From contig JABDJT010000561.1 in NCBI GenBank assembly GCA_013003335.1, positions 1-26,717 of the forward strand: a stretch of 26,717 nt of DNA, in the 5' to 3' direction. Shown piece by piece: positions 16,755 through 24,495 of the stretch (positions are counted from its first letter, which is position 1; the number at the start of each line of letters is the position of its first letter). Both the position numbers and the translations under genes were made by a program. Under the pieces are notes generated by a model. It ran no database searches. It was not told where the DNA came from and worked only from the letters and a program-made list of their open reading frames with translations. This DNA is from Verrucomicrobiales bacterium. Its GTDB lineage: Bacteria > Verrucomicrobiota > Verrucomicrobiia > Verrucomicrobiales > DEV007.

Positions 16755-16772
16755 TTTGAGACTCTTCTCAAA
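16755..16772 (+). other. Short perfect hairpin upstream of the secretin gene
   Basis: TTTGAGA (16755-16761) and TCTCAAA (16766-16772) pair perfectly around a 4-nt loop, 27 bp before the secretin ATG. It is AT-rich and has no T-run. It could be an operator-like palindrome or an mRNA structure; both are guesses. Confidence 0.4.
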
Positions 16773-16799
16773 TTTGACACCGCTTGAATACTTCCCCTT

Positions 16800-19484
16800 A
16801 TGAGAACGAACGGAAACATAACACAAACTCGGGTTACCCTTTTGGGAGCAGCCGCCGCGATCGGTCTGACCGGGGTTTGCGAATCAATCTATGCTGAAGC
16901 CGGAGGCACTGCCGCCGGTGGTGCTGATGCAGGAGGAGTTCCCTCTGTTGCCAGCCGCTATGTGATCCGTTTGCAGGAACGGGTAAAGAAGGCTGATGAA
17001 GCAGCTCTTCGTGGTTCTCAGCTGATGGCGGATGACGATTACCAGGGTGCGATTGAGCAATACAAAAGTGCGCTTGATCTTTTGCCGGATGCAACCGTGA
17101 CGGAATCGCGTCGCCGCGCCTACACGCAGCAATTTGCCAACGCCAGTGTCGCTCTCGCGGAGCAGCACGCCAAGGAAGGTCGCTACGCGGAAGCAACCGC
17201 CCTTTTGCAGGACGTCCTCCAACCAAGCGTTGATCCGAACAATCTGGACGCAAAGCGTCTTCTCGAACGTCTGCAGGACCCGCAGTGGTATTCTCCGGCG
17301 TTGACTCCAGAGCACCTGGCTCGCGTCCGTGCTGTTGAGATGGCTCTTCGGACTGCACAGGGACATATGGAACTCGGGGATTACGACGGCGCAGACCGAC
17401 AGTATCACGCAGCCCTGACACAGGATCCCTACAACCAGGCTGCCCGTGGTGGTCTGGAGGAAAGTGAGCAGGAGAAGCTGAAATATTACGAGCGAGCCCG
17501 TGCCCACACTCGCGCGGCTTTTATGCGGAAAATTGCTGAAGGTTGGGAAATGCCTGTTCCCGTGGATGTGACTCCGCTGACCGGTCCGATTAACGACCCG
17601 AACAGCGAGACAACCCGAATCGCTGATATTGAACGGAAGCTGAACACCATTGTTCTTCCAACGGTTGAATTTGCAGACACACCGTTGAGCCAGGCTTTGC
17701 AGTTCCTCCAGGAACGCTCAGTCGATCTCGACACCGAGGAACCGGACGTGACCAAGAAAGGCTTCAACATCCTCCTGGATGCAGGTCCGGGTGGCGGCGG
17801 TGGTGGAGCTCCAGCTCCCCCGGCAGGTGGTGACTTTGGCGGTTTTGAGGCGCCCGATGCCGCTCCGGCTCCGGCTCCCGCTGCTGGAGGTCTCGGTGGA
17901 GTGGGTGATACACTGATCACGCTCCGACTCCAGAATGTCCCGATGGTGGAAGCGTTGAAATACACGACTTCTCTCGCCCAGATGAAATACAAGGTGGAGC
18001 CGCACGCTGTCGTGGTGGTGCCGCTCACAGCGACAGATGACAAACTCTTCATGAACACCTACACGGTGCCGCCGAACTTCATTACCGATGGCGGTGGTGG
18101 CGGTGGTGGCGGCGGAGCCGCACCGGCTGATCCGTTTGCTGATCCGGTTGCTCCGGGTGGCGGAGGCGGTGGCCTTTCCCCGCGGCGTACGGCGAAGCAG
18201 ATTCTCGAAGAGAATGCCGGTGTGACATTCCCTGCCGGCGGCAGCGCAGTGTTCAACCCGCAGACCTCTCAGCTGATCGTCCGCACGACCCGTGATCAGA
18301 TGGAACTGATCGAGGCCTACATTCAAACCCTGTATTCCGGGGTTGAGAAACAGATTTTCATTACGACTCGATTCATCGAGATCGCCCAGGAAAACGGGAA
18401 AGAGCTCGGTTTCGACTGGTTGCTCGGCCCGTTCAACATCGACACCAACGCCCGCAACTTCGGCAGCGGCGGAACATTCGGGAACCAGGGTGACTTCGGA
18501 AATACCGGCACCTTCCGGGCGAACGATTACTCGATTCTCGATCCGAATGGTGTGCCAATCGGGGTAAACCCGGTCACGGCAGGGATCCGTTCCGGTGCCC
18601 GCGCACTCGACTCAGATTCAATCGATGGACTTATTTCTGAAGCAGCTGGCGACACCCAGGATTTGTCCCAGATTGCTCCTGCGATCTTTGGAATTGCTGG
18701 TGTTTTCACCGACCCGCAGTTCCAGGTCATGATTCGCGCGTTGCGCCAGAAGAAGGGCGTCGATCTCATGACCGCGCCGTCCATTATGGCCCGAAGCGGT
18801 AACCGCGCCAAGATTGAGGTGATTCGCGAGTTCATTTACCCGACCGAATATGATCCGCCGGAGATTCCGAACCAGGTGGGTGCGACCGGTGTGGCCGGTG
18901 CCGGTGGTCAGCAGGCGTCCACCTTCCCGGTGACTCCCGCAAACCCGACAGCTTTCGAAACCCGAAATACCGGTGTGACGTTGGAAGTGGACCCGGTCCT
19001 GGGGGCAGACAACTTTACGATTGATTTGAACCTCTCGCCTGAGGTGGTCGAGTTTGAAGGATTCATCAACTACGGCAGCCCGATTTCATCGGCCGGTTTC
19101 GATGCACTGGGGAACGCCCAGACCGTGACCATTACCGAAAACCGCATTGAAATGCCGGTCTTCAACACCCGGAAAGTGACCACCCAGGTGACAATCTGGG
19201 ATAAGCAGACGGTCGCGATTGGTGGATTGATTCGCGAAGACGTCCAGGACGTGGAAGACAAAGTTCCGGTGCTGGGTGATCTGCCTGTCGTTGGTCGCCT
19301 GTTCCGCAACAATGTGGAATTGCAACTGAAGCGGAACCTCACGATTTTCGTTCGCGCTGAAATTCAGGATCCGTCGGGTCAGCCTTTCAATCAGGAGCGC
19401 GGTGATACGGTCGTAGACGAAGATACACCACCACCACCGGGACCGCCTGTCAGAGCGGGTGGGTTCAATCCGCTTCAAAAGTAA
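16800..19484 (+). CDS. Secretin with N-terminal TPRs (Amuc_1098-family type IV pilus outer membrane protein)
   Basis: An 894-residue exported protein (signal-like hydrophobic segment about 12-32). TPR-like helices occupy about 60-225. A first secretin N-domain lies at about 285-405, interrupted by a Gly/Ala/Pro-rich loop (about 330-368). A second Gly-rich loop (about 430-460) precedes another N-domain (about 465-512; QTSQLIVRTTRDQME). The secretin core spans about 515-855 and ends with the hallmark VPVLGDLPVVGRLFR at 822-836. The tail is Pro-rich. Secretins form 12-15-mer outer-membrane channels for pili or secretion. The TPRs may replace a separate pilotin or PilF-type factor, or bind peptidoglycan-side partners. 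It is the last gene of the locus and is followed by a strong intrinsic terminator. No Shine-Dalgarno sequence is seen before ATG 16800. Confidence 0.92.
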   Translation: MRTNGNITQTRVTLLGAAAAIGLTGVCESIYAEAGGTAAGGADAGGVPSVASRYVIRLQERVKKADEAALRGSQLMADDDYQGAIEQYKSALDLLPDATVTESRRRAYTQQFANASVALAEQHAKEGRYAEATALLQDVLQPSVDPNNLDAKRLLERLQDPQWYSPALTPEHLARVRAVEMALRTAQGHMELGDYDGADRQYHAALTQDPYNQAARGGLEESEQEKLKYYERARAHTRAAFMRKIAEGWEMPVPVDVTPLTGPINDPNSETTRIADIERKLNTIVLPTVEFADTPLSQALQFLQERSVDLDTEEPDVTKKGFNILLDAGPGGGGGGAPAPPAGGDFGGFEAPDAAPAPAPAAGGLGGVGDTLITLRLQNVPMVEALKYTTSLAQMKYKVEPHAVVVVPLTATDDKLFMNTYTVPPNFITDGGGGGGGGGAAPADPFADPVAPGGGGGGLSPRRTAKQILEENAGVTFPAGGSAVFNPQTSQLIVRTTRDQMELIEAYIQTLYSGVEKQIFITTRFIEIAQENGKELGFDWLLGPFNIDTNARNFGSGGTFGNQGDFGNTGTFRANDYSILDPNGVPIGVNPVTAGIRSGARALDSDSIDGLISEAAGDTQDLSQIAPAIFGIAGVFTDPQFQVMIRALRQKKGVDLMTAPSIMARSGNRAKIEVIREFIYPTEYDPPEIPNQVGATGVAGAGGQQASTFPVTPANPTAFETRNTGVTLEVDPVLGADNFTIDLNLSPEVVEFEGFINYGSPISSAGFDALGNAQTVTITENRIEMPVFNTRKVTTQVTIWDKQTVAIGGLIREDVQDVEDKVPVLGDLPVVGRLFRNNVELQLKRNLTIFVRAEIQDPSGQPFNQERGDTVVDEDTPPPPGPPVRAGGFNPLQK

Positions 19485-19509
19485 TTTCAATACCATTTTC
19501 CCGGAAAGA

Positions 19510-19539
19510 GGCTGGATCGGAAACCGATTCAGCCTTTTT
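19510..19539 (+). terminator. Intrinsic (Rho-independent) terminator after the secretin gene
   Basis: An 11-bp stem, GGCTGGATCGG (19510-19520) with CCGATTCAGCC (19524-19534), has one G-U pair and an AAA loop, and is followed directly by TTTTT. It ends the pilus-like operon 26 bp after the secretin stop and separates it from coaE. Confidence 0.88.
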
Positions 19540-19559
19540 CCTTTTCCGGCATGGATGCC

Positions 19560-19576
19560 TGAACCTTGTTGATTCG
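19560..19576. repeat. Probable half-copy of the 43-nt dispersed repeat
   Basis: AACCTTGTTGATTCG (19562-19576) matches the right arm of copy 1 at 14 of 15 positions. No left arm is present upstream, where the secretin terminator lies. It sits 37 bp before the coaE start and looks like a decayed or truncated copy. Confidence 0.5.
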
Positions 19577-19613
19577 GCCGGTAAGTCCGGTTGATTTGAG
19601 TCTGCAAAAAACA

Positions 19614-20243
19614 ATGAAGACGATTGCTGTAACCGGGGGAGTTGGAACAGGGAAAAGCACGCTGGTTTCGGCCCTGCAGGAGAAATTGAGGATTGGATCG
19701 GAAGCCCTGTTTGATTGCGACGGGGCAGTCCACAAATTGTTGACAACCGAGTCAATCTTGACGAAAGTTGCCGAAGCGTTCGGAAACGAGATCCTCAATC
19801 CGGACGGCGGCGTCAACCGTTCCGCGCTGAGAAATATTGTATTCGAAGACGAAGCCCGCCGCTCGGAACTGGAAGGAATATTGCATCCCGCAGTCCTGAC
19901 TCTCGCCCAAACTGCGCTGGAAAATGCAGCGAATCGTGAAGACCAACCGACATCGTTTTTTTTGATCGAAGTTCCCCTTCTTTATGAAGTCGATTTCCCC
20001 GTCAAGCGGGATCTTGATCTGGTCGTTGCTGCCTCCCGAGAAACTCAAATCAACCGTTTAATCGAACACCGACAACTCGAACCCGATACGATCGAACGTC
20101 TCCTGTCCTCCCAACTCCCCATCTCTGAAAAAGTGGAACGTGCCGATTTGGTGATTTGGAATGACGGGGTCCTTTCCGAATTTAAGGAGCAAATCGACCT
20201 GCTTAGCCAATTTTTGATTCAAGAACAATTTCATGACAACTGA
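19614..20243 (+). CDS. coaE: Dephospho-CoA kinase
   Basis: A 209-residue cytoplasmic P-loop kinase that phosphorylates the 3'-hydroxyl of dephospho-CoA, the last step of coenzyme A synthesis. The Walker A motif GGVGTGKST lies at 8-16. FDCDGAVHKLL is the CoaE acceptor-site block, and LHPAVL and EVPLLYE are family-typical (substrate-binding and lid regions). Length is normal. ATG 19614 is preferred over a TTG 48 nt upstream, because MKTIAVTGG is the standard CoaE opening and the upstream codons come from the repeat remnant. The last 11 nt overlap the start of rho, which suggests translational coupling. Confidence 0.93.
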   Translation: MKTIAVTGGVGTGKSTLVSALQEKLRIGSEALFDCDGAVHKLLTTESILTKVAEAFGNEILNPDGGVNRSALRNIVFEDEARRSELEGILHPAVLTLAQTALENAANREDQPTSFFLIEVPLLYEVDFPVKRDLDLVVAASRETQINRLIEHRQLEPDTIERLLSSQLPISEKVERADLVIWNDGVLSEFKEQIDLLSQFLIQEQFHDN

Positions 20244-21909
20244 GGAAAAAGAAACCACAAGCGATCTGGACGGACCTGCGGGCCAGGAATCCAGTGCGGC
20301 TGCCGAACCGGAAAAATCGGAGGATCAGACGGCAGAGAAACCGAATGAACCAGTTCACGAAGATAAACCGGTTCCCGGCGAAAAGCCGGATCGTGAAAGC
20401 GGGAACGATGAAGAAGCCGTCAAAGAGGAGAAAAGGCCCGAAGCAGAAGAAAAGCCCGAGGTAGAGGAGAAGCCCGAGGCAGAAGAGAATCCTGCGGCAG
20501 AAGAAAAGCCCGAAGCAGAAGAAAAGCCCGAAGCAGAAGAAAAGCCCGAGGTAGAAGAAAAGCCTGCGGCAGAAGAAAAGCCTGCGGCAGAAGAAAAGCC
20601 TGTGGCAGGGGAGAAGCCCCCGCCACCGGAAGTTCCTGAGTTTGTCGATTTGAATGAATTTCAGGCACTTCCACTTGCCGAATTGCAGCAGCGAGCTCAG
20701 GACGTCGGCCTGCGCGTGGCTGGAATCCGCTCGAAGCACCAGCTGGTATTTGAAATTTTGCAGTTTTACGGAAAACACGGCACCCGTCTGGAAGCCGAGG
20801 GATTCCTGGATTACAGCGGTGACAATTTTGGATTTCTCCGCTGGCCGAAGTTGAGTTTCGCCCCGAATGCCGATGACGTGTATGTCGCCGCCGCATTCAT
20901 CAAGAAACAGAAATTGCGGCCCGGGCAGTTGTTGCGCTGCCTGATCCGTCCGCCTAAGGACCGCGAAAAATTCCTGTCGACCGAGGAAATTCTCGCAATC
21001 GAAGGCGTGCCGGTTGACGAATTTGAAAACGATGCCGATTTCGACGATCTCACGGCTCTGCACCCGGACGAACGTATTATCCTGGAGACAGACGACGCAG
21101 CTAGTCCGTCACCCCGAGTGATCGACCTGATCGCTCCATTGGGGAAAGGTCAGCGTGGCCTGATCGTCGCTCCTCCGCGAGGCGGCAAAACGATCCTGTT
21201 GAAAAACATTGCCGTCTCCATTGCCAAGAATCACCCCGAAGTGGAACTGATCGTGATGCTTCTCGACGAGCGGCCAGAGGAGGTCACTGACTTCAGGGAA
21301 ACCGTCGACGCTCAGGTTTTCAGTTCCACCTTTGACGAATCCGCCAAGCGGCATACCCAGGTTTCGGATATGGTTCTCAATCGTGCCCGCCGCCTCGTCG
21401 AACTGGGCAAGGACGTCGTTGTATTGCTGGACAGCCTGACCCGGCTCGCCCGGGGACATAACGCCGCCCATCAGGGCGGGAAAAAGGGCAGGGGGGGACC
21501 GGTCGGATCCGGTGGCATCTCCGGTGCGGCCCTGCAGCGATCGCGGAAATTTTTCGGTGCCGCCCGGAACGTGGAGGAAGGCGGTAGTCTGACGATTCTC
21601 GCGACCTGTCTGATCGAAACCGAAAGCCGAATGGACGACGTCATTTTCGAGGAATTCAAAGGAACCGGGAATATGGAAATCACGCTCGACCGCGAGATGG
21701 CCGAGTCGCGAATCTGGCCGGCGATTCACTGCCTCAAATCGGGGACCCGAAAAGACGACCTGTTGTATCACCCCGAGGAATTACAGCGGGTCAACGGACT
21801 CCGGAAACAGATGGCACAGCGCCCGCCGGGCGAAGCAATGGAGGTTCTGTTGCAAAACATAGCCAATACCAATTCCAATGCCGAATTGCTGCTCCGTGGT
21901 TTGCAGTAA
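20233..21909 (+). CDS. rho: Transcription termination factor Rho with KPE-rich N-terminal extension
   Basis: A 558-residue Rho hexameric RNA helicase, against about 420 in E. coli. Residues 1-136 are an acidic, disordered-looking extension with tandem EEKPE(A/V) units (about 69-129). Rho N-terminal domain and RNA-binding cold-shock domain follow (about 137-280; YSGDNFGFLRW at 194-204). The ATPase core has Walker A APPRGGKT (313-320), Walker B VVVLLDSLTRLARG (395-408) and the C-terminal RNA-binding R-region with FKGTGNMEI (475-483). The Q-loop before the conserved FFGAARNVEEGGSLTI carries GGKKGRGGPVGSGG, a few residues longer than in E. coli. The ATG overlaps the coaE end by 11 nt. Long N-terminal extensions of Rho are known in several phyla and can alter RNA binding or phase behaviour; the effect here is unknown. 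Confidence 0.95.
   Translation: MTTEEKETTSDLDGPAGQESSAAAEPEKSEDQTAEKPNEPVHEDKPVPGEKPDRESGNDEEAVKEEKRPEAEEKPEVEEKPEAEENPAAEEKPEAEEKPEAEEKPEVEEKPAAEEKPAAEEKPVAGEKPPPPEVPEFVDLNEFQALPLAELQQRAQDVGLRVAGIRSKHQLVFEILQFYGKHGTRLEAEGFLDYSGDNFGFLRWPKLSFAPNADDVYVAAAFIKKQKLRPGQLLRCLIRPPKDREKFLSTEEILAIEGVPVDEFENDADFDDLTALHPDERIILETDDAASPSPRVIDLIAPLGKGQRGLIVAPPRGGKTILLKNIAVSIAKNHPEVELIVMLLDERPEEVTDFRETVDAQVFSSTFDESAKRHTQVSDMVLNRARRLVELGKDVVVLLDSLTRLARGHNAAHQGGKKGRGGPVGSGGISGAALQRSRKFFGAARNVEEGGSLTILATCLIETESRMDDVIFEEFKGTGNMEITLDREMAESRIWPAIHCLKSGTRKDDLLYHPEELQRVNGLRKQMAQRPPGEAMEVLLQNIANTNSNAELLLRGLQ
20437..20619 (+). repeat. rho: Tandem 18-nt coding repeats in rho (EEKPEA units)
   Basis: About ten imperfect 18-nt units of the type GAAGAAAAGCCCGAAGCA encode residues 69-129 of Rho. 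Near-identical units at 20500-20600 suggest recent slippage expansion, so copy number may vary between strains. Confidence 0.85.
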
Positions 21910-21954
21910 AAACTCGTCCGTCCGGACCCGGTTGCCTGTTGATTTTCGCATCGT

Positions 21955-23061
21955 ATGACTTCCCTCCCGGAGCACTATATCGATACACCCGAAGACCTGG
22001 TGTCATACCTGGATGAATTGACGGACGGTGGCACTCATCACCCCGACTGGTGTGCGATTGATACCGAGGCAGACAGCATGCACTCCTATGAGACCAAGCT
22101 GTGTCTCATCCAGTTTGCCGTCAAAGATTCCCTGGCCATTTTCGATCCCCTCGCCATCCAGCAACCTGAAATTCAGCCGCTTCTTGATTTTCTTGATCAG
22201 GTCGACGTCGTCTGGATGCACGGGGCCGACTACGACATGTCGATGTTTCGCCGGACCTACGATTGGATTCCGCGTTGCGTTTGGGATACGCAAACGGCTG
22301 CCCGGCTGCTGGGGGTCGAACAGTTTGGCCTCGCGAACCTGCTGGACCAGGAATTCGGAGTCAAGGTATCCAAGCAAAGCCAAAAAGCAGACTGGAGCCG
22401 ACGGCCCTTGACTGAGAAGATGCAGGACTACGCGTACAACGACGTCCGTTACCTGCTGGAAATGGCCCGGCGCTTTATTGATCGGCTGAAGGAAAAAGGG
22501 CGTTTTGAATGGTTTATTGAATCCTGCGAAGCAGCCCAAACTCTGGCCGCCGAGCGGGAGGAAAAAACGGATAAGGATCAATGGCGAATCACCGGTTGGG
22601 GAAATCTCGATCGCCGGGGCCTCGCCTTTCTTCGCGCTCTCTGGAAGTGGCGTGACGACGAATGCCGCCGCCTCGATCGGCCCGCCTTCAAATTGGTTTC
22701 AAACGCCGAAATCGTCAGTCTCTCCGAGAAATTACAGGCAGGCGAAAAAGTCGATCCGCCCCCCTATTTGCGTCCGGGCATCGCCCGCCGCTTGTTGAAA
22801 ACCGTGACGGAAACGAGAAATCTCGATCCGTCCGAGTACCCCGTAAAACACCGGCGCACTGGCGGAATCCGCCTGCAAATTGATGAAGACCGCCTCCAGT
22901 CGTTGAAATCCCACCGCAACCGTCAGGCGAAACAACTCGGGATCGATCCCACACTGATCGCCCCCCGAATGGTTCTCGAGCGGCTTGCCAGTTCCAACCT
23001 CGAGCAGGAGCAGAAAGACGGGTTGCTGCTCGGATGGCAGCGTGAGTTGATGGGACTCTGA
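21955..23061 (+). CDS. rnd: Ribonuclease D-type 3'-5' exonuclease with HRDC domain
   Basis: A 368-residue protein with the DEDDy exonuclease motifs: Exo I with D36 and E38 (IDTEAD), Exo II with D94 (HGADYD), and Exo III Tyr159 with Asp163 (DYAYNDVRYL). An HRDC-like helical domain follows (about 215-290; GLAFLRALWKWRDDECRRLDRPAFKLV). RNase D trims 3' ends of tRNA precursors and other structured RNAs using two metal ions. Length and layout are normal for the family. It lies 45 bp after rho on the same strand and may share its transcript. A 43-nt repeat hairpin followed by a T-run starts 10 bp after its stop. Confidence 0.9.
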   Translation: MTSLPEHYIDTPEDLVSYLDELTDGGTHHPDWCAIDTEADSMHSYETKLCLIQFAVKDSLAIFDPLAIQQPEIQPLLDFLDQVDVVWMHGADYDMSMFRRTYDWIPRCVWDTQTAARLLGVEQFGLANLLDQEFGVKVSKQSQKADWSRRPLTEKMQDYAYNDVRYLLEMARRFIDRLKEKGRFEWFIESCEAAQTLAAEREEKTDKDQWRITGWGNLDRRGLAFLRALWKWRDDECRRLDRPAFKLVSNAEIVSLSEKLQAGEKVDPPPYLRPGIARRLLKTVTETRNLDPSEYPVKHRRTGGIRLQIDEDRLQSLKSHRNRQAKQLGIDPTLIAPRMVLERLASSNLEQEQKDGLLLGWQRELMGL

Positions 23062-23070
23062 GCAGTAATT

Positions 23071-23113
23071 TGAACCAACAGGGTTCGTTCTCCAAACCAA
23101 CCCTGTTGACTCG
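23071..23113. repeat. 43-nt palindromic dispersed repeat, copy 4, with terminator-like T-run
   Basis: A perfect 10-bp stem, CAACAGGGTT (23076-23085) and AACCCTGTTG (23099-23108), is followed shortly by TTTTTT (from 23114). It lies between the convergent rnd and SDR genes, a natural place for a terminator. Confidence 0.85.
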
Positions 23114-23123
23114 TTTTTTGCGC

Positions 23124-23891
23124 TTACCACGGCGGCAGAGCCATCGTTCCGCCGTCCAACGTCACGATCGTTCCGTTGATGTATTCCGACTCGTCGCTGA
23201 GCAAAAAGGCGGCCGTTTTCGCAATGTCGAGCGGCTGCCCCAGTCTGCGGACCGGAATTTTCTGCTCCACCTGCGCGTACAGTTCCTCGACGGGCGCATC
23301 CCATCCCTCGCAACTCGCCGCAAGCATCGGGGTGTCGATCGTGCCGGGCGAAACGCCAACTGACCGGATTGTTCCTGCGTGATCCGTCGCCAGGCAGCGG
23401 ACCAGAGCCTCCAGCGCAGCCTTTGAGGCACAGTACAAAGCGTGCGCCGGAAATCCGATTTGAGCTGCTACGCTGGTCGTGATCAGGAAAACGCCGCCTC
23501 CGGTTTTCTCCATTGCCGGAATGGCGTGCTTCGCGGTCCAGAACGCTCCCTTCACGTTTACCCCCATCAGCCTTTCAAAGTCGCGCTCTGTAAAATCCGT
23601 CACGAGGCCTTTTCCCCAAACCCCGGCGTTGCAATGCACCCCGTCAATTTTTCCAAACGCCTGCACAGACTCTCCGATCATCGCTTCCACGCTCGATTCG
23701 TCCGAGACATCACAAAACACGAATCGCACTCGATCTTCCCCCAACTCAGCCTGAAGGGCTGCTCCTTCCTCCTTTTGAATCGAAGCCGCCACGACTCTTG
23801 CTCCGCATTTCCCGGCAAAATAGCGAACGCAGGCTTCCCCGATCCCGGACGTTCCGCCGGTCACGATAATAGTTTTTCCTTCCAGTTTCAT
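23124..23891 (-). CDS. SDR-family oxidoreductase
   Basis: A 255-residue classical short-chain dehydrogenase/reductase. The cofactor motif TGGTSGIG is at 11-18, NAG at 88-90 and the catalytic Ser140, Tyr153 and Lys157 (YCASK) are all present. The C-terminal part has PGTIDTPM and INGTIVTLDGG, typical of the family. The substrate cannot be predicted. Its ATG overlaps the stop of the upstream VOC gene (ATGA at 23888-23891), so the two are translationally coupled and probably act on the same pathway. Confidence 0.88.
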   Translation of the reverse strand: MKLEGKTIIVTGGTSGIGEACVRYFAGKCGARVVAASIQKEEGAALQAELGEDRVRFVFCDVSDESSVEAMIGESVQAFGKIDGVHCNAGVWGKGLVTDFTERDFERLMGVNVKGAFWTAKHAIPAMEKTGGGVFLITTSVAAQIGFPAHALYCASKAALEALVRCLATDHAGTIRSVGVSPGTIDTPMLAASCEGWDAPVEELYAQVEQKIPVRRLGQPLDIAKTAAFLLSDESEYINGTIVTLDGGTMALPPW

Positions 23892-24259
23892 GATGCCTCG
23901 TCCCCGTCGAGCAGGTCCCGGAACTCCGTCGCGCCTTCGCGAAACTGCATGTATTCAAAAACTGCGTCATCTTTCAGGAAAAACGCCACCAGCAACCCGT
24001 CCATCGGCGCGAATGGTTCCAAAATGACTTCCTCACCCTCCAGCGCGTCGTGAATGTCGATGCCCTCGATGCGGAATGCGATGTGGGGAAGATCCCGGAT
24101 TGGCCCGGTCACAGGGGAATCGGCTTCGAACCGGAGAAACTCGATCCGGTAGGGGTGATCCTCGGGGCGTGTGACCCAGACTTTTGTATCTTCGACGTAG
24201 CTTTCTCCCGGCTGGGGATCGTTCGTCGGTAGCCCGATGTGATGGAAAAATTTCTGCAT
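23888..24259 (-). CDS. VOC-superfamily (glyoxalase/dioxygenase-like) protein
   Basis: A 123-residue protein with the vicinal oxygen chelate fold rhythm. HHIGLPT at 6-12 opens the first module. Candidate metal ligands are H7, E40, H59 (LPHIAFRI) and E102, spaced as in glyoxalase-type proteins. The ATG at 24259 is chosen over upstream in-frame starts because the chain then opens directly with the first VOC strand. It overlaps the SDR gene by ATGA and is the first gene of the pair. It may be an isomerase, lyase or lactoylglutathione-type enzyme; the reaction is unknown. Confidence 0.7.
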   Translation of the reverse strand: MQKFFHHIGLPTNDPQPGESYVEDTKVWVTRPEDHPYRIEFLRFEADSPVTGPIRDLPHIAFRIEGIDIHDALEGEEVILEPFAPMDGLLVAFFLKDDAVFEYMQFREGATEFRDLLDGDEAS

Positions 24260-24311
24260 GGAAAAGCGTTGGTCTCTCCGGTGATAGCGGAGGCGGGGAA
24301 GAGGGTCAAGA

Positions 24312-24354
24312 CGAACCAACAGGGTTGGGTTGGCGAATCGACCCTATTGGTTCG
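24312..24354. repeat. 43-nt palindromic dispersed repeat, copy 5
   Basis: This is the longest stem of the family: ACGAACCAACAGGGT (24311-24325) pairs with ACCCTATTGGTTCGT (24341-24355) with one mismatch, and TTTTT follows. It lies between the divergent VOC and AsmA-like genes, where no terminator is needed for either. Confidence 0.85.
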
Positions 24355-24495
24355 TTTTTCCCTAATTTTCGGGGATTTCGTCCGTTTGAAAGGCGCACGA
24401 TCCGTGTTGAAAACGAATACGTTACAGGTGACACTGTTGTTTGTGCATAATCAGGTTTTTCCTGTCTTCCTCCCTTCCGACACAAAAACTGCTTC

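Noticed and set aside
20203..21063. Minus-strand frame with repeated Phe/Leu/Cys segments
   Set aside because: It is the antisense reading of the rho KPE repeat; repetitiveness comes from the coding repeat.
5279..24354. CRISPR array interpretation of the repeats
   Set aside because: Copies are kilobases apart, not regularly spaced by short spacers, and no cas gene is present.
24422..24451. Possible promoter with CATAAT upstream of the AsmA-like gene
   Set aside because: CATAAT (24446-24451) is a fair -10 box but no -35 match exists at proper spacing.
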